A stretch of DNA of 64,000 nucleotides from SSSZ01 sp036732025 (GTDB lineage Bacteria > Pseudomonadota > Gammaproteobacteria > Burkholderiales > Rhodocyclaceae): NCBI GenBank assembly GCA_036732025.1, contig DAINDE010000014.1:1-64000 (forward strand). The letters are read 5' to 3'. How positions within the stretch are numbered: the stretch's first letter is position 1; each line of letters starts with the position of its first letter. The translations under genes and the position numbers were made by a program. Shown here piece by piece: positions 6,759-14,884 of this stretch. A model generated the notes under the pieces. It worked only from the letters and a program-made list of their open reading frames with translations. It was not told the origin of the DNA and searched no databases.

Positions 6759-9041
6759 ATGATCACTCGGGGGATTCTTCGTCACACGGCCGTTCCCGCC
6801 CATATCCGCCGTTCGGCCCTGGCCGCCGCCGTCGGCGCCGCCTGCGCCGGCCTGGCCTCCCTGCCCGCCCGCGCCGAGAACCCGGCCGAGGCCCTGGAAC
6901 TGCCCACCGTCGAAGTCGTCGGCACCACGCCGCTCCCCGGCCTGGGTACGCCCATCCGCGACATCCCGGCCAACGTCCAGGTCCATACCGGCAAGGACGT
7001 GACCCACCAGCGGCAGAGCAATATCGGCGAATTCCTGGAGCAGAACCCCACCAGCGTCACCATCAACTCCGGCCAGGGCAATCCCTTCCAGGCCGACGTC
7101 AATTTTCGCGGCTTCACCGCCTCGCCGGTCCTCGGCACGCCCCAGGGCCTCTCGGTCTTCCAGGACGGCGTGCGCATCAACGAACCCTTCGGCGACGTGG
7201 TGAACTGGGATCTCCTGCCCCAGTCGGCCATTTCCAGCATCCAGCTCGTTCCCGGCTCCAACCCGGCCTTCGGCCTCAATACCCTGGGCGGCGCCCTGGC
7301 CGTCTACACCAAGAGCGGCAGCCAGTACCCGGGCGGCGCCGTCGAGGCCTACGCCGGCTCCTACGGGCGCAAGGGCGGGGAATTCGAGTACGGTGGCAAG
7401 AACGGCAATTTCGACTACTTCTTCACCGGCAACTATATGGACGACAACGGCTGGGCCGAGCACAACCCCAGCACCGTCCGCCAGTTCTTCGGCAAGGTGG
7501 GCTGGCAGGACGACAAGACCGATTTCGACGTCAGCCTGACCATCGCCGACAACGCCCTGCAAGGCATCCAGGCGCTGCCCGTGTCGTTCATGGACAACAT
7601 CCGCAAGGCCTACACCTGGCCCGACAAGAACACCAACGAACTGACCTTCCTCACCGCCAAGGGCAGTCGCTTCCTCACCGACGACCTGGTCCTGGGCGGC
7701 AACGCCTACTACCGGAAGTACAAGAACACCAATTTCAGCAGCAACGTCAATAACGACTACGACCCCATCCTCGATCCGCTCCAGGCCACCAACGATCGCG
7801 CCACCATCGACCAGGACAGCTACGGCTTCGGCCTCCAGCTCACCTCCCTGGGCAGGATCGCCGGCCGCGACAACCAGTTTTCCGTCGGCGCCAGCGCCGA
7901 TTTCGGCAAGGCCAAGTTCATCCAGGAAGAGCAGGACGCCGCCTTCACGGCCGATCGCGGCACCACCGCCCTCACCGGCTTTACGCGCACCACCGACGCC
8001 GAGACCCGCAACGCCTACTACGGCCTCTTCTTCGTCGATACCCTCAAGCTGAATTCGGCCTGGACCATCACCGCCTCCGGCCGCTACAACTTCGCCCGGG
8101 TCAAGATCGAGGACTTGTCCGGCACCAACCCGGACCTCAACGGCAACAACACCTTCAACCGCTTCAACCCGGCCGTCGGCGTCAATTTCAACCCCAGTGA
8201 CCGCCTGACCGCCTACGCCACCTACAACGAGGGCTCCCGCGCCCCCACCCCCATCGAACTGGCCTGCGCCGACCCCAACGCCCCTTGCAAGCTGCCCAAC
8301 AACTTCCTTTCCGACCCGCCGCTCAAGATGGTCATTTCGCGCACCATCGAAGCCGGCCTGCGCGGCCGCTTCGGCCAGGACAGCACCTGGAGCGCGGCCG
8401 CCTACCAGACCGAGCTGAACAACGACATCCAGTTCATCAGCGCCCTGGGCGGCGGCTCCAACACCGGCTACTTCCAGAACGTCGGCAAGACCGAGCGCAA
8501 GGGTATCGAACTGTCCCTCGGCAGCAAGTGGGGCGGTCTGTCCGCCATGGCCCGCTACAGCTTCGTGGACGCCACCTTCCAATCGCCCTTCATCGTCCAT
8601 TCCCCCGACAACTCCAGTGCCGACGGCAACGGCGACATCCAGGTCCGCCAGGGTAACCATATCCCGGGCATCCCCCGCCACAGCGTCAAGCTGCGCTTCC
8701 AGTACGACTTCGCCGAGAAGGCCAGCCTGGGCATGAACATCAACTACAGCAGCAGCGTCTACGCCCGCGGCGACGAAAACAACCAGGACGTCCACGGCCG
8801 CGTGCCCGGCTACACCGTGGTCAACCTGGACGGCCACTACAACATCGCCAAGGACGTGGAAATCTTCGCCCGGGTGGTCAACCTCTTCGACCGGAAATAC
8901 GCAAACTTCGGCGTGCTGGGCGAAAACTTCTTCACCGGCCCCAACCGCACCTTCGACGGCACCAACACCGTCGCCGAACAGTTCCGCGGTCCCGGCGCGC
9001 CGCGGGGGGGGTGGATCGGGGTACGGTATCAGTGGCTGTAA
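6759..9041 (+). CDS. TonB-dependent outer-membrane receptor
   Basis: A 760-residue outer-membrane transporter: signal peptide ending near ARA at about residue 40, a TonB-box-like segment (LPTVEVVGTTPL), a plug domain and a C-terminal beta-barrel. Plug features include NVQVHTGKDVT, VFQDGVRINEPFGDVVNW and LVPGSNPAFGLNTLGGAL. Barrel strands such as ERKGIELSLGSKWGG and FARVVNLFDRKYANFGVLG are typical. Family members import siderophores, metal complexes or other scarce substrates using TonB energy. No substrate-specific motif or biosynthesis cluster marks the ligand. The adjacent two-component system on the opposite strand is a possible regulator. The leader carries a hairpin but no recognisable riboswitch. 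Confidence 0.93.
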   Translation: MITRGILRHTAVPAHIRRSALAAAVGAACAGLASLPARAENPAEALELPTVEVVGTTPLPGLGTPIRDIPANVQVHTGKDVTHQRQSNIGEFLEQNPTSVTINSGQGNPFQADVNFRGFTASPVLGTPQGLSVFQDGVRINEPFGDVVNWDLLPQSAISSIQLVPGSNPAFGLNTLGGALAVYTKSGSQYPGGAVEAYAGSYGRKGGEFEYGGKNGNFDYFFTGNYMDDNGWAEHNPSTVRQFFGKVGWQDDKTDFDVSLTIADNALQGIQALPVSFMDNIRKAYTWPDKNTNELTFLTAKGSRFLTDDLVLGGNAYYRKYKNTNFSSNVNNDYDPILDPLQATNDRATIDQDSYGFGLQLTSLGRIAGRDNQFSVGASADFGKAKFIQEEQDAAFTADRGTTALTGFTRTTDAETRNAYYGLFFVDTLKLNSAWTITASGRYNFARVKIEDLSGTNPDLNGNNTFNRFNPAVGVNFNPSDRLTAYATYNEGSRAPTPIELACADPNAPCKLPNNFLSDPPLKMVISRTIEAGLRGRFGQDSTWSAAAYQTELNNDIQFISALGGGSNTGYFQNVGKTERKGIELSLGSKWGGLSAMARYSFVDATFQSPFIVHSPDNSSADGNGDIQVRQGNHIPGIPRHSVKLRFQYDFAEKASLGMNINYSSSVYARGDENNQDVHGRVPGYTVVNLDGHYNIAKDVEIFARVVNLFDRKYANFGVLGENFFTGPNRTFDGTNTVAEQFRGPGAPRGGWIGVRYQWL

Positions 9042-9057
9042 GGCGCGGGGTTGGCTG

Positions 9058-9219
9058 AAATGAAGCGGGGCGCCAGAATGGGCGGCCCACGTACTTTAAT
9101 GTGGTNNNNNNNNNNGCCGCGCGGGGGGGTGGGGGTTCCGGCTTCTGTTTGCTGTGCCTTTCTGCCCGGGGGTTGCCTTATTTTACCGGGGCCTCCCTTT
9201 GGGGCGCCCCGCTTCATTT
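9058..9219. repeat. Inverted-repeat element spanning an assembly gap
   Basis: A 17-base sequence at 9058-9074 (AAATGAAGCGGGGCGCC) recurs as a perfect reverse complement at 9203-9219. Weaker similarity continues inward for about 20 more bases on each side. Between the arms lie ten N, G-rich tracts and no credible gene. The 299 bases between the receptor stop and the response-regulator stop (9042-9340) hold nothing else I can name. The arrangement suggests a small MITE-like or REP-derived element, or an assembly join between two copies of one repeat. Confidence 0.6.
9106..9115. other. Assembly gap (ten N)
   Basis: Ten ambiguous bases between the arms of the 9058-9219 inverted repeat. A second run of exactly ten at 31475 suggests a placeholder, so the true gap length is unknown. 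Confidence 0.95.
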
Positions 9220-9340
9220 CTGGTGTTGCCATACACGGCAGGGTTCGAGCCCTGGAAGACCGATGCGCGAACGAGAATATCCCGCCCTGGGTTGCAACCG
9301 CCGTTCCCAAGCCCTCGCCTCCGACCTTCCTCCGCCGGAA

Positions 9341-9985
9341 CTACGGTTCCCGCCGCTCGATCACCCCATGCCGCAAGGCGAGATGCACCAGGGCCGCCGA
9401 GGTCGTCACCCCCAGCTTCTCCTTGATGTTGGTCTGGTTGTTGGCCACCGTCTTCTGGCTCACGTGCAGGAGGTCGGCGCATTCGGCCAGCGAGCGCCCC
9501 TCGGCGAGCAGGCGGAAGATTTCGAATTCGCGCTGGCTGAGGGTGGCCAGGCGCGCGGCTTCGTCGTCGCCGCTGCGCTCCCGGGGCAAGGCGGCGGCAA
9601 CGTCGTCGCTCAGGTAGCGGCGTCCCTGGCAGGCGGCGCGCACGGCGGCCAGCAGGCTGTCCGGGTCGGCGTTCTTGCTGACGAAGCCGCAGGCGCCGCC
9701 TTCGAGGGCACGACGGACCAGTTGCGGGGAGTCGTACATGCTGAAGACCAGCACCTTGGCGGCCGGCTCCCGGGTAAGGATGCGCCGCATGAGTTCCAGG
9801 CCGCCGCTGCCGGGCAGGGAAAGGTCGGTGATGCAGACGTCCGGCGCCGCGCTGACGAAGGCCCCGTAGCCCGCGTCGGCGTCACCCGCCTCGGCGACGA
9901 CGGCGATGTCGCCGGCCTGCTCCAGGAGCCGGTGATAGCCGGCCCGCACCACCGGGTGGTCGTCCACCAGCAGGACGCGGATCAC
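9341..9985 (-). CDS. NarL/LuxR-family response regulator
   Basis: A 214-residue two-component response regulator starting at GTG (minus strand, 9985). The receiver domain (1-120) has the acidic pair in VLLVDDHP, the phospho-acceptor Asp in CITDLSLPGSGG and the conserved Lys in FVSKNAD. The LuxR-type HTH (about 145-205) reads LSQREFEIFRLLAEG and VSQKTVANNQTNIKEKLG. The start overlaps the histidine-kinase stop by four bases (GTGA), so the pair is co-translated and almost certainly cognate. It sits convergent to the TonB-dependent receptor, which may be a target. The C-terminal TVANNQTNIKEKLG helix resembles the DNA-reading helix of UvrY/GacA-type regulators. Confidence 0.94.
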   Translation of the reverse strand: MIRVLLVDDHPVVRAGYHRLLEQAGDIAVVAEAGDADAGYGAFVSAAPDVCITDLSLPGSGGLELMRRILTREPAAKVLVFSMYDSPQLVRRALEGGACGFVSKNADPDSLLAAVRAACQGRRYLSDDVAAALPRERSGDDEAARLATLSQREFEIFRLLAEGRSLAECADLLHVSQKTVANNQTNIKEKLGVTTSAALVHLALRHGVIERREP

Positions 9986-10917
9986 CGGCCGCCCTCCCTC
10001 AGCGGCAGGCCCACTTCGATGCGCAGCCCCTCTCCGGCCGCGCTGACGAGTGCGAAGTCGCCGTGCAGGCCGGCCACCCTTTCGCGCATGCCGACCAGGC
10101 CGAAGCCGGGGCGCAGGCGCTCCGGGTCGGCCAGGCCACGACCGTTGTCGGCGATGACGAGGCGCAGCCGGCGGCCGTCCGCCGTCAGGTCGATGCGGAC
10201 CTGGTCCGCCCCCGAATGGCGGGCCGCATTGGTCAGCCCTTCCTGTACCAGGCGGAACACGGCGATGCGCACGCCGTCGTCGAGTTCGGTCGGCAGATTC
10301 CGGGGGAAGAAGCCGCAGGCGATGCCCGACTGCTCCTCCCAGCTTTCGCACAGCTCCTGCAGCGCCGCTTCCAGGCCCAGGCTGTCCAGGGCCATGGGGC
10401 GCAGCCGGCGCAGCATGGCGCGGACCAGGCCATAGAGATCTTCCGAGATACGCCCGATGCGGTCGGCACTGGCGACGACGCCCTCCCGGTCCGCGCCGGC
10501 GGCATGGCCGATGAAGCTCGCTTCGGCGCGGATGGCGGTGCAGTTCTGGCCGATCTCGTCGTGGAGTTCCCGGGCCAGCGCCCGGCGCTCGTTTTCCTGG
10601 GCCAGCAGGAGACCCTGGGCCAGTTCCCGGTTATGGGCGAGCAGCGCGGCGTTACGTTCTTCCGCCCGGCGCGCCTCGGCCACCCGGCGAAAGGCGAACC
10701 AGGCCAGACCGACGGAGAGCACCAGCAGGGTCAGGGGCAGTTCGTCGAGCTGCAGGTGTTCGTAGCCCTGGCCCCAGCGGGCGACCACTTCCGACAATTC
10801 GAAACTGATCGCCAGTGCGATAAAGAGACCTACCGCCCCTAGCACCAGCGCCAGATCGCGCCCCGCCCGCCCCTTGAGCGGCGGTCCTTCGGGCGGGGTT
10901 GGCGGCAGATGTTCCAT
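9982..10917 (-). CDS. NarX/DegS-type sensor histidine kinase
   Basis: A 311-residue membrane kinase. Two transmembrane segments (about 21-40 and 61-78) enclose a short, 20-residue periplasmic loop. A coiled linker leads to the HisKA_3 dimerisation helix with phospho-acceptor His at about 119 (ALARELHDEIGQ). The HATPase domain has the N-box around EGLTNAARHSGA and the G-box DNGRGLADP with GLVGMRERV. The very small periplasmic part suggests membrane-embedded or intracellular sensing. It lies 19 bases after the RhlE-type helicase stop and overlaps the response-regulator start, so the three may form one transcript. Confidence 0.94.
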   Translation of the reverse strand: MEHLPPTPPEGPPLKGRAGRDLALVLGAVGLFIALAISFELSEVVARWGQGYEHLQLDELPLTLLVLSVGLAWFAFRRVAEARRAEERNAALLAHNRELAQGLLLAQENERRALARELHDEIGQNCTAIRAEASFIGHAAGADREGVVASADRIGRISEDLYGLVRAMLRRLRPMALDSLGLEAALQELCESWEEQSGIACGFFPRNLPTELDDGVRIAVFRLVQEGLTNAARHSGADQVRIDLTADGRRLRLVIADNGRGLADPERLRPGFGLVGMRERVAGLHGDFALVSAAGEGLRIEVGLPLREGGR

Positions 10918-10936
10918 GCCGCAATTCTACCGGCGT

Positions 10937-12220
10937 TCAGCGATGGCGGCTGCCGCTCCGGTGCTGGGCCGGACGCCCGCCGCCAGTGGCCTTGCCGCCA
11001 CCCTGCGGGCGTCCCTGGCCGCCCTTGGGCCGGTTGCCGCCCCGGGGCTCCGGTTGGGGCCGCGGCTGCGGCTGCAGGGAGAGCTCGAAGCCTTCCACCC
11101 GCTCCCGGGGCAGTTCGCGGCGGATGAGTTTTTCGATGCCCTTGAGATCGGCGCGCTCGTCGTGGCAGACCAGGGAGATGGCCTCGCCCTCCTGGCCGGC
11201 GCGGCCGGTGCGACCGATACGGTGCACGTAATCCTCGGCCACGTTGGGCAGCTCGTAATTGACCACGTAGGGCAGCGCGTCGATGTCGATGCCGCGGGCG
11301 GCGATGTCGGTGGCCACCAGGGCGGCGAGCTTGCCGGCCTTGAAGTCGCCCAGGGCCCGGGTGCGGGCGCCCTGGGTCTTGTCGCCGTGGATGGCGGCGG
11401 CGCTGATGCCGGCCTTGTCCAGTTTCCTGGCCAGGGCGTCGGCGCCGTACTTGGTGCGGGTGAACACCAGCACCTGGTGCCAGCCGCGGGTTTCGAAGAG
11501 GTGCAGGAGGAGATCCCGCTTCTTTTCCCGGTCCACTTCGATGATGCGCTGGCTGACGGTTTCGGCGGCGGTGTTGCGGGGGGCGACGTCGACGGATCGG
11601 GGCTCGTGCAGGAGCCCTGCCGCCAGCTCGCGTATCTCCGGCGAGAAGGTGGCGGAAAAGAGCAGGTTCTGGCGCTGCTTCGGCAGCAGGGCGATGACCT
11701 TCTTGATGTCGCGGATGAAGCCCATGTCCAGCATGCGGTCGGCCTCGTCGAGGACGAAGACTTCGATGGCGGAAAGGTCGACGGTGCGCTGCTGCACGTG
11801 GTCCAGCAGGCGTCCCGGCGTGGCGACGACAATATCCACGCCGCGGCGCAGGGCGGCGATCTGCGGGTTGATGCCGACGCCGCCGAAGACCACGGTGGAG
11901 CTGACCGGCACGTACTTGCCGTAGGTGCGCACGCTTTCTTCCACCTGCAGGGCGAGCTCGCGGGTGGGCACGAGGACGAGGACCCGCGGCGTCCGTGCCA
12001 CGCGGGAAAGCCGGTCGCCGCTGCCAGCGGCCAGGCGCTGCAGGATGGGCAGGGTGAAGCCCGCCGTCTTGCCGGTGCCGGTCTGGGCGGTGGCCATCAG
12101 GTCGTGCCCCGCCAGGACGGCGGGAATGGCCTGGGCCTGGATGGGGGTCGGCGTGTCGTAGCCCTGTTCGGCGACGGCGCGCAGGAGGTCGGCGGAAAGG
12201 CCGAGGCTGGCGAAACTCAT
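10937..12220 (-). CDS. rhlE: DEAD-box RNA helicase, RhlE type
   Basis: An ATP-dependent RNA helicase of 427 residues. All motifs are visible: Q motif (GYDTPTPIQAQAIP), I (AQTGTGKT), Ia (PTRELALQ), Ib (TPGRL), DEAD within VFVLDEADRMLDMGF, SAT, V (ATDIAARGIDID) and VI (HRIGRTGRAG). The last 45 residues are a basic Gly/Arg/Gln-rich tail typical of RhlE/SrmB-like helicases and probably RNA-binding. RhlE proteins help ribosome maturation and RNA turnover, notably in the cold. The 214 bases before the start (12221-12434) form a divergent spacer toward the binding-protein gene, with no clear regulatory motif. Confidence 0.93.
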   Translation of the reverse strand: MSFASLGLSADLLRAVAEQGYDTPTPIQAQAIPAVLAGHDLMATAQTGTGKTAGFTLPILQRLAAGSGDRLSRVARTPRVLVLVPTRELALQVEESVRTYGKYVPVSSTVVFGGVGINPQIAALRRGVDIVVATPGRLLDHVQQRTVDLSAIEVFVLDEADRMLDMGFIRDIKKVIALLPKQRQNLLFSATFSPEIRELAAGLLHEPRSVDVAPRNTAAETVSQRIIEVDREKKRDLLLHLFETRGWHQVLVFTRTKYGADALARKLDKAGISAAAIHGDKTQGARTRALGDFKAGKLAALVATDIAARGIDIDALPYVVNYELPNVAEDYVHRIGRTGRAGQEGEAISLVCHDERADLKGIEKLIRRELPRERVEGFELSLQPQPRPQPEPRGGNRPKGGQGRPQGGGKATGGGRPAQHRSGSRHR

Positions 12221-12434
12221 GGGTTCTCCTGGAACGATGCCCGGGGCCTTTCGTTGAGGACGAACCAGTCGAGGCGTGGCGGGGAAGGGATCGGCGCGGC
12301 GATCGCCGCGGCGCGGCCGGGACTGTCTCTGGCCGCAAGGGGGCGCATTTTAGCACGGGCGGCGGCGCCACCGGCGTCACGGTTCTGTAACACTCGGGCA
12401 ATATCCTGCGGGCCCCTGGACCACCGCCACACCC

Positions 12435-13541
12435 ATGCATCGCGCCATCCTCCTGCTTGCCTGCGCCTTCCTGGCGCTGCCCGCCAGCGCCGCCGCCAGC
12501 GACGGCAAATCCATCGTCGTCGCCCAGGCGGCGGACCTCTCCGGCCCCGGCGCCGATTTCGGCCGGGACTACAGCCTGGGCGCCAAGGTCTATTTCGACC
12601 ACGTCAACGCCACCGGCGGCATCGCCGGCCGCCGCGTCGTCTATCGCAGCCGCGACACCGCCGGCATCCCGGCCAACGGCGTCGCCGCCGTCCGCGCCCT
12701 GCTCAAGGAAGGAGCCGACGTCCTCTTCGGCGTCACCGGCGACAACACGGTGGACGCCGTCGCCCGGGACGAGGCGGTGCGACAAAGCGGCACCCCCCTC
12801 TTCGCCCCCGTTGCCGGCAACACGCACCTGGGCCCGGCGGAAAACGTCTTCTATGTGCGCGCCGGCGTCGCCCAGGAAATCCGTGCCGCCGCGGCACACC
12901 TTACCGGCCTGGGCATCCGGACCTTCGCCATCGCCACCGCCGACGAACACGGCCGGGAAGCTGCCAGGGCCCTGGAGGACGAAGCCACGCATCAGGGTGC
13001 CCGGGTGGTGGCGCGGACCACCCTGGCGGCCACCGGCGATGCGCCGTCCCGAGCCGCCTCCCTGATCGGCCAGTCCCACCCCCAGGCGGTCTTCGTGGTG
13101 GGTGACACCCTCGCCGTCGCCCAGTTCTTCAAACGCTATCGCCAGGTCGACCCGGGCGCCTTCCTCTGTGCGCCGTCCCTGGTCAATGTGCGCACCCTGA
13201 CCTCGGTTCTGGGCGCTGAGGCGGCCCGGGGGATCATCGTCAGCCAGGTGGTTCCCGACCCCGGCACCTTCGCCGAGGTTACCCGGGAACACAGGAAACT
13301 GATGGAAAAGTACGCCGACGAACCGGCCTCCCAAGCCACCCTGGAAGGCTTCATCGCCGCCAAGGCCCTGGTCCGGGCCCTGCGCCGCAGCCGCGACGGC
13401 GCTGCCGGCCTGGCCCAGGCGGTGCGTGCCGACGGCAGGTTCGACCTGGGCGGCTACGGTCTGCAATTCGCCCCGAACAAGCGGGCGTCGGATTATGTGG
13501 AACTGACGGTCATCGACCGTAACGGCCGGTTGCTGCGCTGA
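12435..13541 (+). CDS. ABC transporter periplasmic binding protein (Peripla_BP_6/LivJ-like)
   Basis: A 368-residue secreted type I periplasmic binding protein with a cleavable signal (MHRAILLLACAFLALPASAAA). The N-terminal lobe begins KSIVVAQAADLSGPGADFG and continues with VNATGGIAGRRV, as in branched-chain amino acid, amide and urea binding proteins. No permease or ATPase gene is adjacent, so it is an orphan component. It may serve a distant transporter or act as a ligand sensor. It starts at ATG 12435, divergent from the RNA helicase, and is followed by a REP-like palindrome. The substrate cannot be deduced. Confidence 0.88.
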   Translation: MHRAILLLACAFLALPASAAASDGKSIVVAQAADLSGPGADFGRDYSLGAKVYFDHVNATGGIAGRRVVYRSRDTAGIPANGVAAVRALLKEGADVLFGVTGDNTVDAVARDEAVRQSGTPLFAPVAGNTHLGPAENVFYVRAGVAQEIRAAAAHLTGLGIRTFAIATADEHGREAARALEDEATHQGARVVARTTLAATGDAPSRAASLIGQSHPQAVFVVGDTLAVAQFFKRYRQVDPGAFLCAPSLVNVRTLTSVLGAEAARGIIVSQVVPDPGTFAEVTREHRKLMEKYADEPASQATLEGFIAAKALVRALRRSRDGAAGLAQAVRADGRFDLGGYGLQFAPNKRASDYVELTVIDRNGRLLR

Positions 13542-13556
13542 GCCGCGCCCCTCTCC

Positions 13557-13641
13557 CCGTTCGCCCTGGGCCTGTCTATGGGCGCTTCATCCAGGGTCCG
13601 CCAAGGTACCCCCCAGGCGGATACCAGCTCAGCCCGAACGG
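13557..13641. repeat. REP-like extragenic palindrome (copy 3)
   Basis: The element begins CCGTTCGCCCTGGGCCTGTC and ends with the related inverse AGCTCAGCCCGAACGG, the same terminal pattern as the copies at 2822 and 5554. The middle is diverged and contains its own CCGCC/GGCGG pairing. It lies between the convergent binding-protein and metZ genes. Confidence 0.7.
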
Positions 13642-13654
13642 GAGGGGAGACCTG

Positions 13655-13703
13655 GGGCGTGTTCACAGTAAGCGACGGGCTGCCGGTTACTGTGAACACG
13701 CCC
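13655..13703. terminator. Strong hairpin at the metZ 3' end
   Basis: Arms 13655-13671 and 13687-13703 (TTACTGTGAACACGCCC in the right arm) are perfect 17-base reverse complements around a 15-base loop. The right arm touches the metZ stop codon on the minus strand. There is no U-run on either side, so it is a stabilising or Rho-independent-like stem at most. Part of the arm, TGTGAACA, also looks like a regulator half-site. The structure is seen directly; the role is uncertain. Confidence 0.6.
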
Positions 13704-14884
13704 TAAACCAGCGCCAGTCCCCGCTCCAGGTCCGCCTGCAGGTCCTCGACGGCTTCCAGGCCGACGGCGATGCGCAGCAGGCCATCGCCGATGCCGGCGG
13801 CGGCCCGGGCTTCCGGGCTGATGCGGCCGTGGGTGGTGGATGCCGGATGGGTGATGGTGGTCTTGACATCACCCAGGTTGGCGGTGATGGAGAGGAGGCG
13901 GCAGTTGTCGACAACCTTCCAGGCTTCTGCCCGGCCGCCCTTGACCTCGAAGGAGACGATGCCGCCACCGGTGCGCTGCTGGCGCTTCGCCAACTCATGC
14001 TGGGGGTGGGAGGGCAGGCCGGGGTAGAACACCCGCGCCACCTTGGGGTGGGCCTCCAGCCAGGCGGCGAGGCGCGCAGCGTTGGCGGCGTGGGCCTCGA
14101 CCCGCAGTTTCAGGGTTTCCAGGCCCTTGAGCAGCACCCAGGCGTTGAAGGCGGAAAGGGTGGGCCCGGCGGTGCGCAGGTACTTGAAGACTTCTTCCGT
14201 CAGCTTCTTCGGCCCGCAGACGGCGCCGCCCAGCACCCGGCCCTGGCCGTCGATGTACTTGGTGGCGGAATGGATCACCAGGTCGGCTCCCAGTTCCAGG
14301 GGTTTTTGCAGGATGGGGGTGCAGAAGCAGTTGTCCACCGCCACCAGGATGCCCTTCCCGTGGGCGATGTCGGCCAACCGGCGGATGTCGGCGATCTCGG
14401 TGAGCGGGTTGGACGGCGTCTCCAGGAAGAAGAGCCGGGTCTCCGGCCGGATGGCGGCTTCCCAGGCCGCGGGGTCGGTCTGCGGCACGAAGGTGGTGGC
14501 GATGCCGGCCCGCGACAGGATGGCATTGAACAACTGCACCGTGGCGCCGAACAGGCCGCTGGAAGCGACGATGTGATCGCCGGCCTTGAGGTGGGCCATG
14601 ACCGTAGCCATGATGGCGGCCATGCCGCTGGCGAAGGCCACGCAGTCCTCGGCGCCTTCGAGGGCGGCGAGGCGTTCCTCGAACATGGTCACCGTGGGGT
14701 TGGAGAAGCGGGCGTAAACGTAGCCATCCTCCTCGCCGGAAAAGCGGCGGGCGGCTTCGGCGGCGCTCTTGAAGACGAAACTGGACGTCAGGTAGAGGGC
14801 CTCGGCGTGCTCGCCGAACTGGCTGCGCTCCTGGCCGGCGCGGATGGCCAGGGTTTCCGGCCGGTAGGCGGGCGCGTCGGCCAT
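13703..14884 (-). CDS. metZ: O-succinylhomoserine sulfhydrylase
   Basis: PLP enzyme of methionine synthesis that joins O-succinylhomoserine and sulfide to homocysteine. The 393-residue Cys/Met-metabolism PLP fold includes YARFSNPTVTMFEERLAALE, the cofactor-contact region LETPSNPL, and the Schiff-base Lys in HSATKYIDGQGR. The length and sequence fit MetZ better than cystathionine beta/gamma-lyases. It is the last gene of a long minus-strand run, and its ATG overlaps the purF stop by one base. The purF-metZ pairing is common in Betaproteobacteria and some Pseudomonas. A 17-bp hairpin follows the stop. Confidence 0.93.
   Translation of the reverse strand: MADAPAYRPETLAIRAGQERSQFGEHAEALYLTSSFVFKSAAEAARRFSGEEDGYVYARFSNPTVTMFEERLAALEGAEDCVAFASGMAAIMATVMAHLKAGDHIVASSGLFGATVQLFNAILSRAGIATTFVPQTDPAAWEAAIRPETRLFFLETPSNPLTEIADIRRLADIAHGKGILVAVDNCFCTPILQKPLELGADLVIHSATKYIDGQGRVLGGAVCGPKKLTEEVFKYLRTAGPTLSAFNAWVLLKGLETLKLRVEAHAANAARLAAWLEAHPKVARVFYPGLPSHPQHELAKRQQRTGGGIVSFEVKGGRAEAWKVVDNCRLLSITANLGDVKTTITHPASTTHGRISPEARAAAGIGDGLLRIAVGLEAVEDLQADLERGLALV

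Noticed and set aside
5433..8837. Very long minus-strand reading frame opposite the FHA and TonB genes
   Set aside because: It is antisense to well-supported genes and reflects high-GC codon structure; its translation has Gly/Val/Ala-rich antisense composition and no family signature.
9230..9260. tRNA-like T-arm (CAGGGTTCGAGCCCTG) in the intergenic region
   Set aside because: The loop has six bases where a T-loop needs seven, and no anticodon or acceptor stem surrounds it.
10839..13466. Long minus-strand reading frame across the helicase and the binding-protein gene
   Set aside because: It is a shadow of two supported genes in other frames; its own sequence has no domain.
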